A DNA stretch of 64,000 bases from an uncultured Pelagibacteraceae bacterium (GCA_902571425.1 CACGBZ010000005.1:39086-103085); one strand, 5' to 3'; shown: positions 18,054-27,566, counted from the stretch's first letter. Made by a program: numbers and translations. The notes: generated by a model from the letters alone, not told the origin.

Positions 18054-18521
18054 CTAATTTAATATAATTAAGCTTATATTCAGAATTAGTGCAAAGCTAA
18101 CCCAAAGTAAATATGGAATCATTAAGTAGGCGCTCAACATCTTGACGCGTTTAATCCTTAAAATTAGATTAATTATCAATGCTATTAGAATGATTAATAC
18201 CAATAAAGCCAAGACCATATTATGAAAAACAAAAAAAACTACACTCCAAGTTGTATTGAAAATTAAATGAATAAAGTAAATATAAACAGTATTCATGTCT
18301 CTATTTGTAGTATGCCAGTAAAGCCATATAGAGACAGTCATCATCAAATAAAGAGATGTCCAAACAGGACCAAATATCCAATCTGGGGGATTAAATATTG
18401 GTTTGTTTAATAGTGAGTACCAAGGTTCTTTAAATTTAACAGTAGCTAAACCTCCAATTAATGAGGCAGAGAATGTAATAGCAAGAAACAATAGAAATGT
18501 TAAAAATTTGTTTTTAAGCAT
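18054..18521 (-). CDS. tspO: TspO/MBR family membrane protein
   Basis: A 155-residue five-helix membrane protein of the tryptophan-rich sensory/translocator family, which binds porphyrins or sterols. Diagnostic parts are WYSLLNKPIFNPPDWIFGPVW (about residues 35-55, cited in parts: the P-x-W-x-F-G-P-V-W core) and the later LLWVSFALILNISL helix. It lies 2 bases before the FAD oxidoreductase on the same strand and 25 bases from the divergent SDR gene. In some proteobacteria TspO modulates oxygen- or light-dependent gene expression, and no such link is visible here. Confidence 0.9.
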   Translation of the reverse strand: MLKNKFLTFLLFLAITFSASLIGGLATVKFKEPWYSLLNKPIFNPPDWIFGPVWTSLYLMMTVSIWLYWHTTNRDMNTVYIYFIHLIFNTTWSVVFFVFHNMVLALLVLIILIALIINLILRIKRVKMLSAYLMIPYLLWVSFALILNISLIILN

Positions 18522-18546
18522 GATAAATATATATACATAACAAAAA

Positions 18547-19305
18547 ATGAATAAAAAAACTATTTGGATTACAGGTGGAAGTACTGGGATTGGTAAAGCT
18601 TTAGCAATTAAATTTGCAAGTAAGGGATGGAACGTTGCTATTTCTGCAAGAAGAGCTGAATTATTGGATGAGCTTTCAAATTCTTATGAAAATATTTCAG
18701 GTTTCCCTTTAGATGTAACTAATAAAGAAAAGTGTAAAGAAGTTTTTAATGAAATTAAAAATAAATTTGAAGATATAGATATTTGTTTTTTTTCAACAGG
18801 AACATGGGATCCAAAAAAAGAGAAAGAAATAGATATCGAGCGAATGGAAGATGTGTTTAAGGTAAATTTTTTTGGAACCGTTAATAGTATTAAAGCCGTT
18901 GAACAACACTTTAGAGATAAAAAAAAGGGTATAATAACTATTGTTTCATCAATTGCAGGATATAGGGGATTACCTAATTCAACTGGATATGGACCATCTA
19001 AATCTGCATTAAATAACCTAGCTGAAAGTTTATACTTTGATTTTAAAAGGTACAATGTTCGTGTTTGTTTAGTATCTCCTGGATTTATTAAAACACCAAT
19101 GACGGATAAAAATGATTTTAAGATGCCATTTTTAAAAACCCCAGAATATGCTGCAGATCAAATATATGAAGGTTTAGTTAACAAAAATATATTTGAAATT
19201 CATTTTCCAAAATCACTTACAATTACATTAAAACTATTGAGTTTTTTACCAAGTAAAATTTATTTTGGTTTAGTTGGTAAACTAACGAAATATCAAAAAA
19301 AATAG
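18547..19305 (+). CDS. Short-chain dehydrogenase/reductase
   Basis: A 252-residue NAD(P)-dependent oxidoreductase. The cofactor motif TGGSTGIGKALA is at residues 9-20, the catalytic Ser is in TIVSSIAG, and Tyr-x-x-x-Lys is in STGYGPSKSALNNLAES. The PGFIKTPMTDKNDF segment follows the catalytic core as in classical SDRs. It faces the convergent DUF3833-Cfa-DUF1365-amine-oxidase genes with no spacing at the stops. In many proteobacteria an SDR of this kind sits with that set, so a role in the same lipid pathway is likely by association. Confidence 0.88.
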   Translation: MNKKTIWITGGSTGIGKALAIKFASKGWNVAISARRAELLDELSNSYENISGFPLDVTNKEKCKEVFNEIKNKFEDIDICFFSTGTWDPKKEKEIDIERMEDVFKVNFFGTVNSIKAVEQHFRDKKKGIITIVSSIAGYRGLPNSTGYGPSKSALNNLAESLYFDFKRYNVRVCLVSPGFIKTPMTDKNDFKMPFLKTPEYAADQIYEGLVNKNIFEIHFPKSLTITLKLLSFLPSKIYFGLVGKLTKYQKK

Positions 19306-19854
19306 TTAATCTTTAACAAATACGACAGTTAACTCAGCTACTTTAAAACCAAATTTAGTCATTGTTGCTCTATTAATTGCAACTCTATCATCTTGTTTAA
19401 AAATCCAATCATCGAAAGTTATTTTTAATTCTTTACCTTTAACCGGAACTAGTAAAACATATTCAAATTTAAACGCTGGTCCATAAGAATATCCTATTGC
19501 TTTACCCACAACATCCCCTGCTGTTCCTTCGTAATTATGCTCATCAATTTTATTTATTGTCCATTCTCGGTCTTGAACTTCACCATCATCCCAATTAAAT
19601 TTTTCTTTAAGAATTAATTGTTTTCCATCCCAAGTTCCATTTAAGTCTGCAGAAAATTGTCTTGTTACTTTTCCTGATCTATTTTGTAGAACACCCCAGG
19701 CCTTAACATTTCCAGATAAATATTCCTCAATAATTAGTCTTGGTTCTTTGTTTTTGAAGTCTTCTGGTTTCATAGCACTATTGTTGGAGCAACTTGTAAT
19801 TAAGAATAATGAAATTATCAACGAAATTGACTTAATTATTTTTATATGTCGCAT
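19306..19854 (-). CDS. DUF3833 family lipoprotein
   Basis: A predicted lipoprotein with a Lys-rich N-terminus, a hydrophobic stretch (ISLIISLFLI) and a lipobox ending ITSC. The mature ~160 residues match my memory of DUF3833 (WDGKQLILKEKFNWDDG, GTAGDVVGKAIGYSYGPAF). The function is unknown, but the family usually accompanies cyclopropane-fatty-acid-synthase-like genes. I place the start at the ATG at 19854, because GGAG lies 6 bases upstream. An earlier in-frame ATG at 19866 would add four residues and has no such site. It follows the Cfa-like gene after a short gap and abuts the convergent SDR. Confidence 0.82.
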   Translation of the reverse strand: MRHIKIIKSISLIISLFLITSCSNNSAMKPEDFKNKEPRLIIEEYLSGNVKAWGVLQNRSGKVTRQFSADLNGTWDGKQLILKEKFNWDDGEVQDREWTINKIDEHNYEGTAGDVVGKAIGYSYGPAFKFEYVLLVPVKGKELKITFDDWIFKQDDRVAINRATMTKFGFKVAELTVVFVKD

Positions 19855-19871
19855 AAAAATCTCCATTATTT

Positions 19872-21050
19872 TTATTTGTTTTGCATTGAAAATTGTATCA
19901 GATCAATATTTTTTGACTTAAATCCAGCCTCACAATAAGAAAGATAAAACTCCCACATTCTTTTAAATGTTAAGTCAAAACCTTGATTTTTAATTAAATC
20001 CCATTTTTTTAAAAAATCGTTTCTCCATATCGCCAATGTATTTGCATAATGATCAGCATAGGAAATATATGAATTAACAGTTAAACCGTTGTCAGAAACA
20101 TAACGATTAATGCTATTTTTATTTGGTAAAAAACCACCTGGAAAAATATATTTTTGAATAAAGTCTTGTTTGTTTTTATATCTATCAAACAACCTATCAT
20201 CGATAGTAATTGCTTGAATAGCTGCTTTACCACCATCAGATAAGTTAGTTTTAATGGTTTTAAAATAACCCTCTAAATAATTTTGACCAACAGCCTCTAT
20301 CATCTCTATAGAAGCAATTGAATTGTATTTACCTTTAAGATCTCTGTAATCCTTTATTTCAATATTTACTTTTTCGTTTAAACCGCAATTAAAAATTCTT
20401 TCTTTTGCATATTCAAATTGTTTTTTTGATATTGTAATACAGTCTAGTTTAACATCATATTTTTTACCTAAGTACTCAGCAAAACCTCCCCAACCACATC
20501 CTATTTCTAAAACTTTGTCACCATTATTTGGTTTAATTAGATCAATTAATTTTTGATATTTGTTATTTTGAGCATCAGAAAGATTTTTCGACTTATCATC
20601 AAAAATAGCGCTAGAGTAAGTGAGTGTGTCATCTAACCAAAGAGAAAAAAAATCATTGCCTAGATCATAATGTTTAGCAATATTTTCTTTACTTCTGCTT
20701 TTTGTATTTTTGATTATTTTATTTTTTACAAAATTAATTATTGGAAAATCAAGAAGGCCCGAGAATTTATATATAACTTCTATATTTCTTGCAGTTAATT
20801 CAATTAAGTTTGATAAGTTATCAGTTTCAAATTCACCTCTCATGTAACTCTCAGCAAATCCAATACTGCCACCTCTAATTAAATTATAATTAAAATCTGG
20901 TTTTTTGATTGAAATATTTGCATGCAATTTTTCATTCAGATTTCCAAACTTTAAAACTTTTCCGTCATGTGTAGTCAGCTCTAGATAACCATGATTTATT
21001 TTATTAAGAAATTTGAAAACCAATTTATCTGAGATATTATTTAAAAACAT
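19872..21050 (-). CDS. Cyclopropane-fatty-acid-synthase-like SAM methyltransferase
   Basis: A 392-residue SAM-dependent enzyme acting on unsaturated phospholipid acyl chains. Visible features are a fatty-acyl/lipid N-terminal domain with GSIGFAESYMRGE, the linker NIAKHYDLGNDFFSLWLDDTLTYSSAIF, the SAM site VLEIGCGWGGFAEYLG (about 183-198), IEMIEAVGQNYLEGYF, and QKYIFPGGFLPN. The genomic setting (FAD amine oxidase-like, DUF1365, DUF3833) is that of the Cfa homologues linked in other alphaproteobacteria to modified, possibly furan or branched, fatty acids, so plain cyclopropanation is not certain. The start shares one base with the DUF1365 stop. Confidence 0.88.
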   Translation of the reverse strand: MFLNNISDKLVFKFLNKINHGYLELTTHDGKVLKFGNLNEKLHANISIKKPDFNYNLIRGGSIGFAESYMRGEFETDNLSNLIELTARNIEVIYKFSGLLDFPIINFVKNKIIKNTKSRSKENIAKHYDLGNDFFSLWLDDTLTYSSAIFDDKSKNLSDAQNNKYQKLIDLIKPNNGDKVLEIGCGWGGFAEYLGKKYDVKLDCITISKKQFEYAKERIFNCGLNEKVNIEIKDYRDLKGKYNSIASIEMIEAVGQNYLEGYFKTIKTNLSDGGKAAIQAITIDDRLFDRYKNKQDFIQKYIFPGGFLPNKNSINRYVSDNGLTVNSYISYADHYANTLAIWRNDFLKKWDLIKNQGFDLTFKRMWEFYLSYCEAGFKSKNIDLIQFSMQNK

Positions 21051-21814
21051 TAATTCTCTACTGTAATATTATTTTTAATTTTAAATTTTTTCTTAATAAA
21101 TTTAATTCCTTTAATCCACAATTTAAACGCTTCAAAATGTATCGCAGAGATAATTTTAAATGTCATTAAAGGGTGTTTAAGATAAGAATTCATTAAGTTT
21201 TTGCTTGTCAAATCAGATCTTTCACCATCTTGAGATGCAAAAAGAATTTTTCCTTCTTGATCATATTGATCAATTACAACTGACAACTTCTGCTCTGGAT
21301 TTAATATTCTAAAAAAATAATTACAATCCATTTCAATAAATGGTGAAACATGAAACTTCTTTGAGCAATTATTTTGAATTAATTTATTTTGTCCGTCTAC
21401 TTTAAAAACATATGTGTGTTGCTCACCAAATGTATTCTTAACCTCATATAAAATAGAAATTAAATTATTATTTCTATCATATACAAAAAAAATACTTAGT
21501 GGATTAAAAACATAACCAAATATTCTTGGATAGCATAAAAGTTTAACTTTTATGTTGTCTGTACTAATTTTGTTATTTATTAGGTTTTTTTTTACCCATT
21601 CAAAAAGAGATGACCCATCACGATCACCATGATCTTTCTCATAAAAACTAATAAGATTAAATTTATTCAATGAAAAAAATTGCAATTTATCATTAAGCTC
21701 ATTTAGCTCTGATAGATCTATAAATAATGAAAATACTTTATACTTAAAAAAATGTTCTTTTGGTTTAAATCTCTTATGGATTACATTTCCATTATATATA
21801 CAAGAACTAATCAT
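21050..21814 (-). CDS. DUF1365 family protein
   Basis: A 254-residue protein of unknown function, recognised by its N-terminus (IYNGNVIHKRFKPKEHFFKYKVF), CYPRIFGYVFNPLSIFFVYD, KNTFGEQHTYVF and the KKFHVSPFIEMDCNYFF segment. DUF1365 genes almost always lie between an NAD(P)/FAD amine-oxidase-like gene and a Cfa-like methyltransferase, exactly as here. It overlaps the upstream gene by 8 bases and the downstream gene by 1. It is probably part of the same fatty-acid modification pathway, and the chemistry is unknown to me. Confidence 0.88.
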   Translation of the reverse strand: MISSCIYNGNVIHKRFKPKEHFFKYKVFSLFIDLSELNELNDKLQFFSLNKFNLISFYEKDHGDRDGSSLFEWVKKNLINNKISTDNIKVKLLCYPRIFGYVFNPLSIFFVYDRNNNLISILYEVKNTFGEQHTYVFKVDGQNKLIQNNCSKKFHVSPFIEMDCNYFFRILNPEQKLSVVIDQYDQEGKILFASQDGERSDLTSKNLMNSYLKHPLMTFKIISAIHFEAFKLWIKGIKFIKKKFKIKNNITVEN

Positions 21815-23045
21815 TAAAGTTTTTCAGCATTTCAATAGATGATTTTATTCCATCTTCATGAAATCCGTAACCAAAATAACTGCCACAAAAAAGTAAATCT
21901 TTTTGATTTTGTATTTTAATAAGCTCTGATTGAGCATCTAATGCTTTTTGATCGTAATATGGATGTGTAAATTTTACTTTTCTCAATATTTTTTTATCAT
22001 CAATATTGAAGTAAGGATTAAGTGTTAAGAAAATATTTTCATCACACTTTAAATTTTGTAATAAATTTAACCAGTAGGTTATTGAATTTTTCTCTAAATT
22101 CTTGTCATCTATTGATGAATTCCAAGAAGACCAAGCTTTTTTATTTTTTGGCATTGCCCGCTGATCTGTATGTATGTAAGCTATATTTTCTTTGTAGCTA
22201 AAATTCGAAAGAATATTTCTCTCATCCTCAGTTGGATTTTCAATTAGCTTTAAGGCTTCATCAGCATGTGTTGCCAAAACTACTTTGTCATAATCAAAAA
22301 ATTCACTTTCACCGCCATAGTATAGGTCTAATCCTGATGATTTTCTTTTAACTCTTGTAACTTTATAATTTTTGTAGTGTTCACCACTAATTTGAGAAAG
22401 TATTTTACTAACATAAGTTCTACTTCTATTAGATACTGTGTACCACTGTGGTCTATTTTTTAATTTGAATAAACCATGATTTTTAAAAAATCTTAAAAAA
22501 AAACTAATTGGCATTTTGCTTGCTTCATATGGGGGCATAGACCAAATTGCAGATACCATTGGTATTATATGATAATCAACAAATGTTTTAGATAATTTAT
22601 TAATTTTTAAATATTCACCTAGGGTAATTTTATCATCAGATATAGTTACTTGATCACTTTTTTTATAAAATTTAATTATATCAAAAAACATCTTTAAAAA
22701 TTCAATGTTAAATATATTTGATTTATTAGAGAAAATTCCGCTTAATCCTTTTCCACAGTATTCAAATTTTGTATTATCTACTGAAACTGAAAAAGACATG
22801 TTGCTTTTTTCAATTTGAATATCATTTTCCTTAAAAAAATTAATTAAATTTGGATAAGTTTGAAAATTAAAAACAATAAAACCAATATCAACTGATACTT
22901 TTTTTTCATCAAAAAACAAATCTATAGTATGAGAATGTCCGCCAAAATGGTCTTCTCTTTCGAAAAGATCTACATGATGTTTTTTAGATAAATAATAAGC
23001 AGCACTTAATCCAGAAATACCTGACCCAACGACAGCAATTTTCAT
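21807..23045 (-). CDS. NAD(P)/FAD-binding amine-oxidase-like protein (COG2907 type)
   Basis: A 412-residue flavoprotein with an N-terminal FAD fold (IAVVGSGISGLSAAYYLSK, residues 2-20), an acidic ribose-binding end (VDLFEREDHFGGHSHT) and a C-terminal GSYFGYGFHEDGIKSSIEML block with the conserved YGFHEDG motif of the COG2907 group. It begins 6 bases after the gcvP stop on the same strand and overlaps DUF1365 by 8 bases. Members of this group co-occur with Cfa-like and DUF1365 proteins. They probably oxidise or desaturate a lipid-bound acyl chain, but this is inference. Confidence 0.87.
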   Translation of the reverse strand: MKIAVVGSGISGLSAAYYLSKKHHVDLFEREDHFGGHSHTIDLFFDEKKVSVDIGFIVFNFQTYPNLINFFKENDIQIEKSNMSFSVSVDNTKFEYCGKGLSGIFSNKSNIFNIEFLKMFFDIIKFYKKSDQVTISDDKITLGEYLKINKLSKTFVDYHIIPMVSAIWSMPPYEASKMPISFFLRFFKNHGLFKLKNRPQWYTVSNRSRTYVSKILSQISGEHYKNYKVTRVKRKSSGLDLYYGGESEFFDYDKVVLATHADEALKLIENPTEDERNILSNFSYKENIAYIHTDQRAMPKNKKAWSSWNSSIDDKNLEKNSITYWLNLLQNLKCDENIFLTLNPYFNIDDKKILRKVKFTHPYYDQKALDAQSELIKIQNQKDLLFCGSYFGYGFHEDGIKSSIEMLKNFND

Positions 23046-23051
23046 TAATTA

Positions 23052-25922
23052 TTATGCTGCATCTTCTTTAAACTCATCCATACTTGGACAAGTGCAAAAA
23101 ATATTTTTATCTCCGTATACATTGTCAACTCTTGCAACTGGAGGCCAAAATTTATTTGCTTTTAAGAATTTTGCTGGATATGCAGCTTGCTCTCTTGAAT
23201 ATTTATGATTCCATTCATCTGAAGCTAATTCAATATCGGTGTGAGGTGCATTTTTAATAGGGTTATCTACTTTGTCAAACTTGCCTGACTTGACCATATC
23301 TATTTCCTCTTTAATGCTAATCAAAGTGTCACAAAATCTATCCAGTTCGGATAAACTCTCACTCTCTGTTGGTTCTATCATCATTGTTCCAGCAACTGGC
23401 CATGACATTGTTGGCGCATGAAATCCATAATCTATTAATCTTTTAGCTATATCTTCTTCTGAAATGCCTGTTTCGCTTTTAATTGATCTAATATCAATAA
23501 TACATTCATGAGCTACATTACCATTTGAACCTTTATAAAGAATTGGGTAATGATCTTTTAATCTATTTGCTATGTAATTTGCATTTAGGATTGCAATTTG
23601 TGTTGCAAGTTTTACACCTTCGGATCCCATCATCTTAATGTACATCCAAGAAATTGATAAAATGCTTGAGCTTCCCCAAGGAGCTGCTGAAACGGCACCT
23701 ATTCCACTTGCAGGTCCACAATCTTTTACGACTGGATGATTAGGCAGATAAACTTGTAAATGTCTTTTACATGCGATAGGTCCCATCCCAGGTCCTCCTC
23801 CACCATGTGGAATACAAAATGTTTTATGCAAATTTATATGACAAACATCAGGACCAAAATTTCCTGGTTTTGCAACTCCAACAAGTGCGTTTAGGTTTGC
23901 TCCATCCATATAAACTTGACCACCATGTTCATGAATTACTTCACATATATCTTTAATTTTTTCCTCAAATACACCATGTGTTGATGGGTAAGTTACCATT
24001 AATGCACCAAGATTGTCTGAATGCAACTCTGCTTTTTTCTTTAAATCCTCAAAATCAACATTTCCTTCTTTGTCACAATCAACAACGACAACTTTCATTC
24101 CAACCATTTGTGCACTCGCTGGGTTAGTTCCATGTGCTGAGCTTGGTATTAAACATATATTCCTATTTTCTTCACCTCTATCTAAATGATACTTTCTAAT
24201 CACCATTAAACCTGCATATTCCCCTTGAGCACCTGCATTTGGCTGAAGTGAAACGCCAGAAAAACCAGTAATAGATCTTAACCAATTTTTAAGATCTGTG
24301 AACATTTCTCTATATCCCTCCATTTGTTCGACAGGCACGAATGGATGGGGCTCAGCCAATTCTCTCCACGAAATAGGTATCATTTCTGCAGTGGCATTTA
24401 ATTTCATAGTACATGAACCTAGAGCAATCATTGTTCTATTAAGAGCTATATCCTTATCCTCTAACTTTTTAAGATATCTAAGCATTTCTGTCTCTGAATG
24501 ATATGAATTAAAAACAGGGTGTTCTAAATATTTTGAAGTTCTTAATAAATTTTTTGGTAAATTTGGTAAACTAACAGTAGGATCCTCTTTTTTAATTGAC
24601 TCTGCAGCATTAAATATTTTTAGTAGTTGATTAACTCTGTAAACATTCTTTCTTTCGTCGAAAGAAACAGATAACATTTCTGAATTTACTTTTCTAATAT
24701 TAACTTTTTGGTTTAAAGCATTTTTGAAAATCTGATCAGTCTTTTCTTTGGTAATAATAGTTACAGTATCAAAAAAATAATCCGAGTATAATTCATATCC
24801 AGATTGCTTTATTTTATCCGCAAAATTTTTTGCTAGTTGAGACACTCTTTCTGAAATACTTTTAATTCCATCGGGACCGTGATAAATGGCATATGCTGCT
24901 GAAACAATCGCTAGCAAGGCTTGAGCAGTACAAATGTTACTTGTAGCTTTGTCTCTTCTAATGTGTTGCTCTCTAGTTTGTAATGACAATCTATAGGCCT
25001 GGTTTCCATGCCTATCAACTGAAACCCCAACAATCCTGCCTGGCATAGATCGTTTGTATTCATCTTTTGTTGCAAAAAATGCTGCATGAGGTCCTCCATA
25101 ACCCATTGGTATACCGAACCTTTGGGAGCTACCGACAGCAATATCAGCACCAAGCTCTCTTGGTGTTTTTAGCATAGAAAGCGCAAGTAGATCGCAAACT
25201 AAAATTGCTTTTCCATTTTTTTTATGAATTTTACTTATGGCCTCACTAGGATCTTTAATATCACCTAAAGTTCCTGGATATTGTAAAACTCCGCAAACAA
25301 TATCTTCTTTTAACTGCTCTAGAACTTTATCCTCGTTTCCAACAAGTACTTTAAGACCCATTGGCTCTGCTCTGGTTTGAATAACGTCAATTGTTTGTGG
25401 GTGGCAGTTCTCTGAAACAAAAACTAAATTACTATCACTTTTATTAAGTCTATGACTTAAACCCATAGCTTCGGCAGCTGCTGTTCCCTCATCAAGTAAA
25501 GACGCGTTTGCTATATCCATTCCAGTAAAATCAACAATCATTTGTTGAAAGTTTAATAGCATCTCTAATCTACCTTGTGCTACTTCAGGCTGATAAGGTG
25601 TGTATGATGTGTACCATCCAGGATTTTCTAATATATTTCTTAAAATTACATATGGTGTGTAAGTTCCATAATAACCCATGCCTATAAAATTTGAGTAAAT
25701 TTGGTTTTTTTTTGAGATTGCTTTTAATTTTCTTAACGCTTCATATTCTGAATTTGGTTCACCGATATTTAATTCACCTTTAAACTGGATCTTTTCTGGT
25801 ATGGTACTATTAATAAACTCATCTAATGACTTAAAGTTAAGATCTTTAAGCATTTTTTCTTGGTCCTTTTCTGATGGACCTATGTGTCTTCTAATAAAAT
25901 CTTTTTGTGAATTATGTAACAT
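23052..25922 (-). CDS. gcvP: Glycine dehydrogenase (decarboxylating), P-protein
   Basis: Decarboxylates glycine with PLP and passes the aminomethyl group to GcvH. At 956 residues it is the long single-chain form, fused from the two halves found separately in some bacteria. The N-terminal half has FIRRHIGPSEKD and TPYQPEVAQGRLEMLLNFQ. The C-terminal half has the PLP lysine Lys700 in INLHKTFCIPHGGGGPG. Its start shares one base with the gcvH stop. The downstream lipid-modification genes begin only 6 bases after its stop, without a visible terminator. Confidence 0.96.
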   Translation of the reverse strand: MLHNSQKDFIRRHIGPSEKDQEKMLKDLNFKSLDEFINSTIPEKIQFKGELNIGEPNSEYEALRKLKAISKKNQIYSNFIGMGYYGTYTPYVILRNILENPGWYTSYTPYQPEVAQGRLEMLLNFQQMIVDFTGMDIANASLLDEGTAAAEAMGLSHRLNKSDSNLVFVSENCHPQTIDVIQTRAEPMGLKVLVGNEDKVLEQLKEDIVCGVLQYPGTLGDIKDPSEAISKIHKKNGKAILVCDLLALSMLKTPRELGADIAVGSSQRFGIPMGYGGPHAAFFATKDEYKRSMPGRIVGVSVDRHGNQAYRLSLQTREQHIRRDKATSNICTAQALLAIVSAAYAIYHGPDGIKSISERVSQLAKNFADKIKQSGYELYSDYFFDTVTIITKEKTDQIFKNALNQKVNIRKVNSEMLSVSFDERKNVYRVNQLLKIFNAAESIKKEDPTVSLPNLPKNLLRTSKYLEHPVFNSYHSETEMLRYLKKLEDKDIALNRTMIALGSCTMKLNATAEMIPISWRELAEPHPFVPVEQMEGYREMFTDLKNWLRSITGFSGVSLQPNAGAQGEYAGLMVIRKYHLDRGEENRNICLIPSSAHGTNPASAQMVGMKVVVVDCDKEGNVDFEDLKKKAELHSDNLGALMVTYPSTHGVFEEKIKDICEVIHEHGGQVYMDGANLNALVGVAKPGNFGPDVCHINLHKTFCIPHGGGGPGMGPIACKRHLQVYLPNHPVVKDCGPASGIGAVSAAPWGSSSILSISWMYIKMMGSEGVKLATQIAILNANYIANRLKDHYPILYKGSNGNVAHECIIDIRSIKSETGISEEDIAKRLIDYGFHAPTMSWPVAGTMMIEPTESESLSELDRFCDTLISIKEEIDMVKSGKFDKVDNPIKNAPHTDIELASDEWNHKYSREQAAYPAKFLKANKFWPPVARVDNVYGDKNIFCTCPSMDEFKEDAA

Positions 25923-26302
25923 TAGCTTGATGTCTCCTTTGCAAATTTATCGTATTCTTCTTTATTCATTAAAGTATCTAGCTCAGATGTGTCTTTAATT
26001 TTCAGTTTAAAAAACCATGCACCACCTTCAGGATCCTCATTAATTTTGGCAGGATCGTCAACTATAGCCTGGTTGGTGTCTACCACTTCACCAGTAACTG
26101 GAGTATAAACATCACTAGCAGCTTTCGTAGACTCTACTACTCCTGCGGTACCATCTTTTTCAACATTAGATCCTTTTTCAGGAAGTTCTGCAAAAACGAT
26201 GTCGCCAAGCATTTCTGTTGCATGTTTTGTAATTCCTATTGTGGCTACATCTCCCTCTAAAGTAATCCACTCATGTTCTTTTGAAAATTTTACTTCACTC
26301 AT
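25922..26302 (-). CDS. gcvH: Glycine cleavage system H protein
   Basis: Lipoyl carrier that shuttles the aminomethyl intermediate between GcvP, GcvT and lipoamide dehydrogenase. The 126-residue protein has the lipoyl-accepting Lys60 in [17 protein letters not shown] and the expected [11 protein letters not shown]-terminus and [14 protein letters not shown] near the end. It is between gcvT and gcvP, sharing one base with each, so the three are translated from one message under the glycine riboswitch. Confidence 0.96.
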   Translation of the reverse strand: MSEVKFSKEHEWITLEGDVATIGITKHATEMLGDIVFAELPEKGSNVEKDGTAGVVESTKAASDVYTPVTGEVVDTNQAIVDDPAKINEDPEGGAWFFKLKIKDTSELDTLMNKEEYDKFAKETSS

Positions 26303-27405
26303 TAATCTACTCCTTTCACATAATTTTTTTTATAAAATGGTAATGCGCAAACATTTGCTGGATGTTTTTTTCCTCTTACCTCAAGCAAAATTTTAGTATC
26401 AACTTTTGAAAAATCTTTATTAACATAACCCATCGCAATAGGACCATTAACACTTGGTCCAAACGTGCCACTAGTTATCTCGCCGATTTGTGTATCTGTA
26501 TCATCAAATATTTTAGTTTTTTCTCTTGCAATCAGTCTGCCTTCGGGTTTAATCCCTACTCTTATTTGGCTTGCTCCATCTTGCATTTGGTTCATAATTT
26601 TTTTTGATCCAATAAAACCCCCATTTGATAATCTAGATTTTGAGATTGCCCATCTAAGGTTTGCCTCAACTGGTGTTTTATTAATGTCTAATTCGTGACC
26701 ATATAAACATAATCCAGCTTCTAATCTCAAGGTATCTCTTGCCCCAAGTCCTATAAGTTGTGCTCCCTTTTCTATTAAATTTTCAACGAAATTTTCAGCT
26801 TTATCGTTAGAAATTGAAATTTCAAATCCATCTTCCCCTGTATAACCTGATCTTGTGACAAATAATTTTTTATTATCAGAATCGAACCAATTTCCAGTCA
26901 TAAAATTTAGATTATTAACCCCATTTATAATTGAGTTTAAAATTTCAACAGACTTAGGTCCTTGAATTGCTATCAAAGATCTATTGTTATCTAAATTCAT
27001 TTTAAATTTCGAACCTAGTAAATTAGATAAAATCTCAAAATCTTTATTTTTACATGCAGCATTTAAGATAATTAAATACCCATCCTCTATTTTAGTAATA
27101 ATTAAATCATCATAAATTCCGGCATCTTCATTCATCAAAAAACTATACTTAGAGCTGTTTTGTTTTAGATTTTTTAAATCTAATGGAAAAATTTTTTCTA
27201 ATTCTTCTGTTAAATTTTCATCACCATATATGAATAGCTGGCCCATATGAGATACATCAAAAATTCCAGAATTCGATCTTGTAAATTTATGTTCTTCAAT
27301 AATACCTTTGCTATACTGAATAGGCATTTCATAACCAGCGAATTCAACAAACTTAGCGTTGTTACTTTGATGAAGTTTATTTAGCGATGTTTTTTTAATT
27401 TCCAT
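26302..27405 (-). CDS. gcvT: Aminomethyltransferase, T-protein of glycine cleavage
   Basis: Moves the methylene group from lipoyl-GcvH to tetrahydrofolate, releasing ammonia. The 367-residue protein has [24 protein letters not shown] with the catalytic-site Asp near residue 50, the folate-binding [30 protein letters not shown] and the C-terminal OB-like domain. The ATG at 27405 follows AGAAGAG in the RNA, and that site plus the start codon is perfectly complementary to the linker of the upstream tandem glycine aptamers. It is the first gene of the operon and the direct riboswitch target. Confidence 0.95.
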   Translation of the reverse strand: MEIKKTSLNKLHQSNNAKFVEFAGYEMPIQYSKGIIEEHKFTRSNSGIFDVSHMGQLFIYGDENLTEELEKIFPLDLKNLKQNSSKYSFLMNEDAGIYDDLIITKIEDGYLIILNAACKNKDFEILSNLLGSKFKMNLDNNRSLIAIQGPKSVEILNSIINGVNNLNFMTGNWFDSDNKKLFVTRSGYTGEDGFEISISNDKAENFVENLIEKGAQLIGLGARDTLRLEAGLCLYGHELDINKTPVEANLRWAISKSRLSNGGFIGSKKIMNQMQDGASQIRVGIKPEGRLIAREKTKIFDDTDTQIGEITSGTFGPSVNGPIAMGYVNKDFSKVDTKILLEVRGKKHPANVCALPFYKKNYVKGVD

Positions 27406-27490
27406 ATTAACTCTTCTGTGCCCCCTCTGTCTTGGTGCCTGAGAGATTTGCTCCTTCGGCGAGAATAATTCTCTTTCCAGAGTTAATATG
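27403..27490 (-). promoter_or_regulatory. gcvT: Expression platform: inter-aptamer linker complementary to the gcvT RBS and start codon
   Basis: In the RNA, CATATTAACTCT (27490-27479, directly after aptamer 1) is the exact complement of AGAGTTAATATG (27414-27403), which contains the end of the gcvT Shine-Dalgarno and the AUG. The 12-bp helix would hide the start. The same CUCU bases form the 5′ strand of helix P1 in aptamer 2, so the two states exclude each other. Glycine-stabilised P1 should free the start (ON switch). There is no poly-U terminator, which supports translational control. The pairing is seen directly and the mechanism is inferred. Confidence 0.8.
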
Positions 27491-27560
27491 TACGGTCCTT
27501 TTGCCTGAGAGTTTCCGGGGTGGTTGCTCCTTCGGCGCTACAAAAGTAGTCTCTCCCGTA
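27425..27560 (-). promoter_or_regulatory. Tandem glycine riboswitch upstream of gcvT
   Basis: Read on the minus strand, two aptamers follow one another. Each carries the core GCCGAAGGAGCAA and CTCTCAGGCA-type segments: aptamer 1 spans about 27560-27491 and aptamer 2 about 27482-27425. Aptamer 1 is closed by UACGG (27560-27556) with CCGUA (27495-27491). Aptamer 2 is closed by CUCUG (27482-27478) with CAGAG (27429-27425). Glycine riboswitches before gcvT are established for SAR11 and many bacteria. Glycine binding is expected to raise expression of the cleavage system. Confidence 0.95.
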
Positions 27561-27566
27561 TATAAA

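Noticed and set aside
18684..19055. 123-codon open frame antisense to the SDR gene
   Set aside because: The plus-strand frame has all SDR motifs. The antisense product is low in complexity and has no recognisable feature.
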